From Gemmatimonadota bacterium (GTDB lineage Bacteria > Gemmatimonadota > Gemmatimonadetes > Gemmatimonadales > Gemmatimonadaceae): 64,000 nucleotides of DNA. Within the stretch, counting starts at the first letter, position 1. Every line of letters starts with the position of its first letter. The stretch is taken from the NCBI GenBank assembly GCA_026387935.1, contig JAPLKU010000010.1:1-64000 (forward strand). The letters are read 5' to 3'. The notes below the pieces were generated by a model that searched no databases, had not been told where the DNA came from, and worked only from the letters and a program-made list of their open reading frames with translations. Positions 60,708-64,000 of this stretch are shown here, one piece after another. The translations under genes were made by a program, and so were the position numbers.

Positions 60708-61928
60708 CTAGATACGCGCGAGGTCCTTGAACAAGTGACGGGCGATGACGATTCGCTGGATCTCGCTCGTCCCCTCGCCGATCTCGCCGATTTTGGCATC
60801 GCGCATCATGCGCTCAACGGGATAGTCCTTGGTGTAGCCGTAGCCACCATGCACCTGCACCGCGGCGATCGTTGCCCGCATGGCGAGCTCCGAGCAGAAA
60901 AGCTTCGCTATCGCCGCTTCCTTCGCGTAAGGGTGGCCGTTCTGAGCGAGCCAGGCGGCGTGATACACGAGGTGGCGGCCGGCTTCGACGCCCACGGCGA
61001 TATCCGCAAGGGAGAAATGCACGCCCTGGAACTCGGCGATCGCCCGTCCGAACTGCTTTCGCGTCGACGTGTACTGCACCGACTGGTCGAGGGCGCCCTG
61101 CGCGAGTCCGACGGACAACGCCGCAATGCCAATGCGCCCCGAATCCAGCGTCTTCATGAAGTTCGAGAACCCCGCCCCTTCTGTGCCGAGCAGGTTTTCC
61201 GCCGGAACCTCAACGTCTTCGAATATCAGTTCGCGGGTGTCCGAGGCACGCCAGCCGAGCTTGTCTTCCTTCTTGCCGGAACGGAATCCGGGCATTGCGA
61301 CGACGGACGGATCATGCCCGACGCCAGCCGCGACCGCCGCGGGGATGTCGCAGGTGTGTTTGGAGAGGATGAACGAGCTGATGCCCTTCGTGCCCGCGCC
61401 GGGGTTCGTCACGGCGGTAACAATGAAGATCTCCCCTACTCCGCCGTGCGTGATAAAGCGCTTTGTGCCGTTGAGTAGATAGTGATTGCCCTTCTTCACG
61501 GCCGTCGTCTTTGTGCCTGCGGCGTCGCTGCCGGCGTCGGGTTCAGTCAGGCCGAAACCGCCGAGCACTTTGCCCGCCGCCAACATCGGCACGTACTTCG
61601 CGCGCTGCGCGTCCGTGCCAAAGTTCACGATCGGCGACGTCCCAAGCGTGGTGTGCGCTGAAATGGTGATGGCATGCGAGGCGCACACTTTCGCCATCTC
61701 CTCGATGGCGATCATGAAGCTCAGCGTGTCGAGCCCTGCCCCGCCGAGCGACTCGGCCCACGGAATGCCCAGCAGGCCCAGGTCGGCCATGCGACGGACG
61801 TTTGCCCAAGGAAACTCCTGAGTGTCGTCCATCTGTCTGGCGACCGGCACCACCTCATCGCGGGCCAGCGCGCGAACCATGTCGCGTACAGCAAGGTGCT
61901 GTTCGCCAAAGTACGTCGAATCATGCAT
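60708..61928 (-). CDS. Acyl-CoA dehydrogenase
   Basis: A 406-residue flavoenzyme for the first step of fatty-acyl beta-oxidation or a related acyl-CoA oxidation. FGLTEPDAGSDAAGTKTTA and LNGTKRFITHGG bind FAD and substrate, QVHGGYGYTKDYPVERMMRD is the family signature, and the catalytic-base Glu is in IGEGTSEIQRIVIARH. The position of that Glu suggests a short/medium-chain (butyryl-type) enzyme. ATG 61928 is preferred over TTG 61934. It is a single gene without nearby etfAB. Confidence 0.94.
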   Translation of the reverse strand: MHDSTYFGEQHLAVRDMVRALARDEVVPVARQMDDTQEFPWANVRRMADLGLLGIPWAESLGGAGLDTLSFMIAIEEMAKVCASHAITISAHTTLGTSPIVNFGTDAQRAKYVPMLAAGKVLGGFGLTEPDAGSDAAGTKTTAVKKGNHYLLNGTKRFITHGGVGEIFIVTAVTNPGAGTKGISSFILSKHTCDIPAAVAAGVGHDPSVVAMPGFRSGKKEDKLGWRASDTRELIFEDVEVPAENLLGTEGAGFSNFMKTLDSGRIGIAALSVGLAQGALDQSVQYTSTRKQFGRAIAEFQGVHFSLADIAVGVEAGRHLVYHAAWLAQNGHPYAKEAAIAKLFCSELAMRATIAAVQVHGGYGYTKDYPVERMMRDAKIGEIGEGTSEIQRIVIARHLFKDLARI

Positions 61929-61973
61929 CCCCAATAATAATGGGGTTTGCGTCGCGTATCCGGACGAACAGGA

Positions 61974-63659
61974 TCAACGCGTACACCGGTCGCAACCGGC
62001 GCAGCGTCCGCCTTCTAGCGAATCGCCGAAATAGGAGAGGAGCACCTCGCGTCGGCATCCGCGCGATTCCGCATATCGGATCATGGCGGCGAGCCGAGCC
62101 TCGGACGCCCGTCGGTTCGCGGCAACGCGGCTCCAATCCACCCCGAGGGCGGCCGGCGCAACAGGCTGGCTTGCCAGAAAGAGCCCGGCTCCGGGACGTC
62201 GCCAGATCAGGAGGGATCGGCGGGCGAGCTCGTCGAGTGCGGAAGCAAGTGCGACCTCGCCGAGTCCGGGTGGCAGCCCGGTCAGACGAATCGTGGCGCC
62301 AGTTCCGATTGCACCGCCAGCGGCTCGCGCGAGGGCGCAGACGAGGTGGTACTCCCGCGAGTCCGGCGGGCAGCAGGCGCGAATCCGATGTGCGGTGGCG
62401 ACGACGCGCACCCAGACTGCGGTGGTGTCGCCGAAGAGTTCCTGCACGGCACCGGCTCGTGCAAGGACGGCCAACGCGCCGCGGCATGTTGACGGCGGCA
62501 GCTTGGCCAACGCCGTCACCGCCCCTACCGCGATCGGCGCACCGCTTTGCCCGAGTCGCAGCGCCGCTGCGTACACCTGTTCTACCTGGCCGCGTGGGGG
62601 AGATGCCGATTGAATGAAGAACTCCGGCGATCGGCGATCGCTCCTCGCGTAGAGGAGGATGCACTCGGACGGCTGGCCATCACGGCCGGCTCGGCCAGCT
62701 TCCTGATAGTACGACTCAAGCGACCCCGGCATGGCATCGTGCAGTACGAGGCGAACATCCGCTTTGTCGACGCCCATGCCGAACGCGCTGGTCGCGACGA
62801 TCACGTCAATCGCGCCATCCATGAACCGTTCCTGCGTACTGCGGCGCAGATCGCCGGCCTGCCCCGCGTGATAGGCAGACGCGCGCACGCCCGAGCGTGA
62901 CAAGGCCGACGCAAGCCGCTCGACACGTGAACGTGACGCGGCATACACCACCACGGGGCCGCGGCGCGTGAGGACGCGCGACCGAATCTGGGAGTCGCGG
63001 TCGGCGACGCGCGCCACGCGTTGAACAGCATACGTGAGATTGGGGCGATCGAACCCTGCGACGATCCGCACCGGCTTGATCAACCCGCACACGCGAGCGA
63101 TGTCGTCTCGAACCGACGGCGTGGCGGTGGCAGTCAGCGCGATCACTGGAGGAGAACCCAGGGGCGTGCGAATCGCCTGCAGTTCACGGTAGGCCGGGCG
63201 GAACTCGTGCCCCCATTCAGAAATGCAGTGCGCCTCGTCTACGGCGAGCAACGAAACCTTCAGACGCGATAGCGCCGCGAGGGCGCGGCCTGCAACGAGG
63301 CGTTCCGGTGCCACGTACAGGAGCTTCGCCTCGCCGCGAATCGCCGCACCGATCGCGTCGGCTTGCTGGCCAGCCGTCAGGCCGCCGTGCAGCCCCGCGG
63401 CCGGGATCCCTTTCCGGACCAATGTGTCGACCTGGTCTTTCATGAGTGAGACCAGCGGCGAAAGCACGACGGTGAGTCCGTCGAGCAGCAGCGCTGGAAC
63501 CTGAAAGCAAAGCGACTTTCCGCCGCCAGTCGGCATGACGGCCAGTACATCTCGTCCGGCCAACACCGAGATGATCACGCGCCGTTGCACGGGCCTGAAG
63601 CGCGGATAGCCGAAATACCTCGCGAGCACGCGCTCAGCGTCTTCGATCGTTTGAGTCAT
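61974..63659 (-). CDS. recQ: RecQ-family ATP-dependent DNA helicase
   Basis: A 561-residue 3'-5' superfamily 2 helicase. Motif I is MPTGGGKSLCFQ (Walker A, about 42-53), motif II DEAH is at about 141-144 (LLAVDEAHCISEWGHEFRP), and motif VI is QEAGRAGRDGQPS. After the helicase core there is a divergent winged-helix region and a Cys-rich end (GGRCAGCDRCTR). It has no HRDC domain and is shorter than E. coli RecQ, resembling the short RecQ class. It starts at ATG 63659 next to a palindrome. Confidence 0.94.
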   Translation of the reverse strand: MTQTIEDAERVLARYFGYPRFRPVQRRVIISVLAGRDVLAVMPTGGGKSLCFQVPALLLDGLTVVLSPLVSLMKDQVDTLVRKGIPAAGLHGGLTAGQQADAIGAAIRGEAKLLYVAPERLVAGRALAALSRLKVSLLAVDEAHCISEWGHEFRPAYRELQAIRTPLGSPPVIALTATATPSVRDDIARVCGLIKPVRIVAGFDRPNLTYAVQRVARVADRDSQIRSRVLTRRGPVVVYAASRSRVERLASALSRSGVRASAYHAGQAGDLRRSTQERFMDGAIDVIVATSAFGMGVDKADVRLVLHDAMPGSLESYYQEAGRAGRDGQPSECILLYARSDRRSPEFFIQSASPPRGQVEQVYAAALRLGQSGAPIAVGAVTALAKLPPSTCRGALAVLARAGAVQELFGDTTAVWVRVVATAHRIRACCPPDSREYHLVCALARAAGGAIGTGATIRLTGLPPGLGEVALASALDELARRSLLIWRRPGAGLFLASQPVAPAALGVDWSRVAANRRASEARLAAMIRYAESRGCRREVLLSYFGDSLEGGRCAGCDRCTR

Positions 63660-63664
63660 ACCGC

Positions 63665-63681
63665 ACGGTAGGCGCTACCGT
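63665..63681. promoter_or_regulatory. Palindrome just upstream of recQ
   Basis: ACGGTAG (63665-63671) and CTACCGT (63675-63681) are perfect inverted arms with a 3-nt spacer; the outer bases CCG/CGG extend the symmetry. It ends 5 nt before the recQ start codon. It could be an operator or a small RNA hairpin over the ribosome site. Confidence 0.35.
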
Positions 63682-63753
63682 ACGGGGCGTCCCATCATTT
63701 TGTCGCGATCGGCATCGATTTCACGGCGGACGCGCTGCGCAGCTTTTAAAAGC

Positions 63754-64000
63754 CTACACGGCGCGCTCGAAGTGTCCGCGCGTGTACTCCTCGCCAACCA
63801 CCGCGCGCACAAGGGCTGCGTCGGGCCGAACACCCGCCTGCAGCGTGTCGAGCTGCGCGCGGAATGCCGCGACTACCGGGGCCACATTATCTCCCGGAAC
63901 GTTGAAGACGAGCTTGAACCCGCGGATGCCCGCCGCCCAAAGCCGCGGCAGGAACGCCGAGCCATCAATTGGGCGAGAGTGCAGCAGCCGATTACGGCAG
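63754..64000 (-). CDS. U32 peptidase-like protein (C-terminal part; start off right edge)
   Basis: An open frame enters from the right edge and ends at TAG 63756-63754. Its last 80 or so residues read in part LLHSRPIDGSAFLPRLWAAG, FKLVFNVPGDN, and end EEYTRGHFERAV. The pattern of a short name-like loop, a Gly-containing segment and a terminal TRGHFxRxV resembles the end of U32 family (collagenase-like) proteins. The call rests on a fragment, so it is tentative. A 12-bp palindrome GCTTTTAAAAGC (63742-63753) directly follows the stop. Confidence 0.55.
   Translation of the reverse strand, partial: CRNRLLHSRPIDGSAFLPRLWAAGIRGFKLVFNVPGDNVAPVVAAFRAQLDTLQAGVRPDAALVRAVVGEEYTRGHFERAV

Noticed and set aside
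63742-63753. The palindrome GCTTTTAAAAGC as an intrinsic terminator
   Set aside because: It has no GC stem and no loop; it follows the U32-like stop codon, but a functional role cannot be supported.

Overview
The window is high-GC chromosomal DNA, packed almost entirely with core genes and transcribed overwhelmingly from the minus strand. Four things suggest a Gram-negative bacterium of the Gemmatimonadota (Gemmatimonadaceae-like): a SusC/RagA TonB-linked receptor with its SusD/RagB lipoprotein, a complete 14-gene proton-pumping NADH dehydrogenase operon, a second outer-membrane beta-barrel protein, and an ECF sigma/anti-sigma pair. This is inferred from gene content; no rRNA or other phylogenetic marker was tested.

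Layout. 1-5.0 kb: partial sucC, a UPF0182 membrane protein and a phosphomannomutase/phosphoglucomutase. 5.1-19.8 kb: nuoA to nuoN in canonical order on the minus strand behind a good promoter, with a nested inverted-repeat element between nuoE and nuoD. 20.0-28.2 kb: the main plus-strand island, with dcd, a SusC/SusD pair ending at a strong terminator, an amidase and a MacB-type permease. 28.2-32.6 kb: an Old-Yellow-Enzyme reductase, malate dehydrogenase, moaD-moaE-moaA and an HU/IHF protein. 32.7-37.3 kb: carA, secG and the glycolytic run gap-pgk-tpiA. 37.3-47.4 kb: a tight housekeeping run yicC-gmk-rpoZ-coaBC-udg-dnaB-radA-ispD-tsaC-phosphatase-aroE-comF, many joined by 4-nt stop/start overlaps. 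47.4-54.5 kb: an outer-membrane protein, pepA, icd, two aminotransferases and tRNA-Leu(CAA). 54.6-56.5 kb: a translationally coupled ECF sigma / anti-sigma / Spy-like cassette. 56.6-64 kb: glycerophosphodiesterase, a small unknown protein, rpmA, rplU, an RNase E/G, acyl-CoA dehydrogenase, RecQ and the 3' end of a U32 peptidase-like gene.

Functionally the window joins central carbon metabolism (SucC, Icd, Mdh, Gap, Pgk, TpiA) to the respiratory entry point (Nuo) and to replication, repair and translation (DnaB, RadA, RecQ, UDG, L21, L27, Gmk, RpoZ, TsaC).

I found no phage, insertion sequence, CRISPR array or defence island. The unusual signals are small. They are: (1) a family of degenerate intergenic repeats; (2) an outer-membrane protein gene whose only sensible start is a CTG overlapping the pepA stop codon; (3) an aminotransferase ATG lying 3 nt after the 3' end of a tRNA gene, so tRNA processing would create an almost leaderless mRNA; (4) a shortened NuoG that keeps the N7 cluster motif; (5) an S1 domain in the RNase E/G split by a charged low-complexity insertion; (6) the sigma / anti-sigma / Spy-like cassette.
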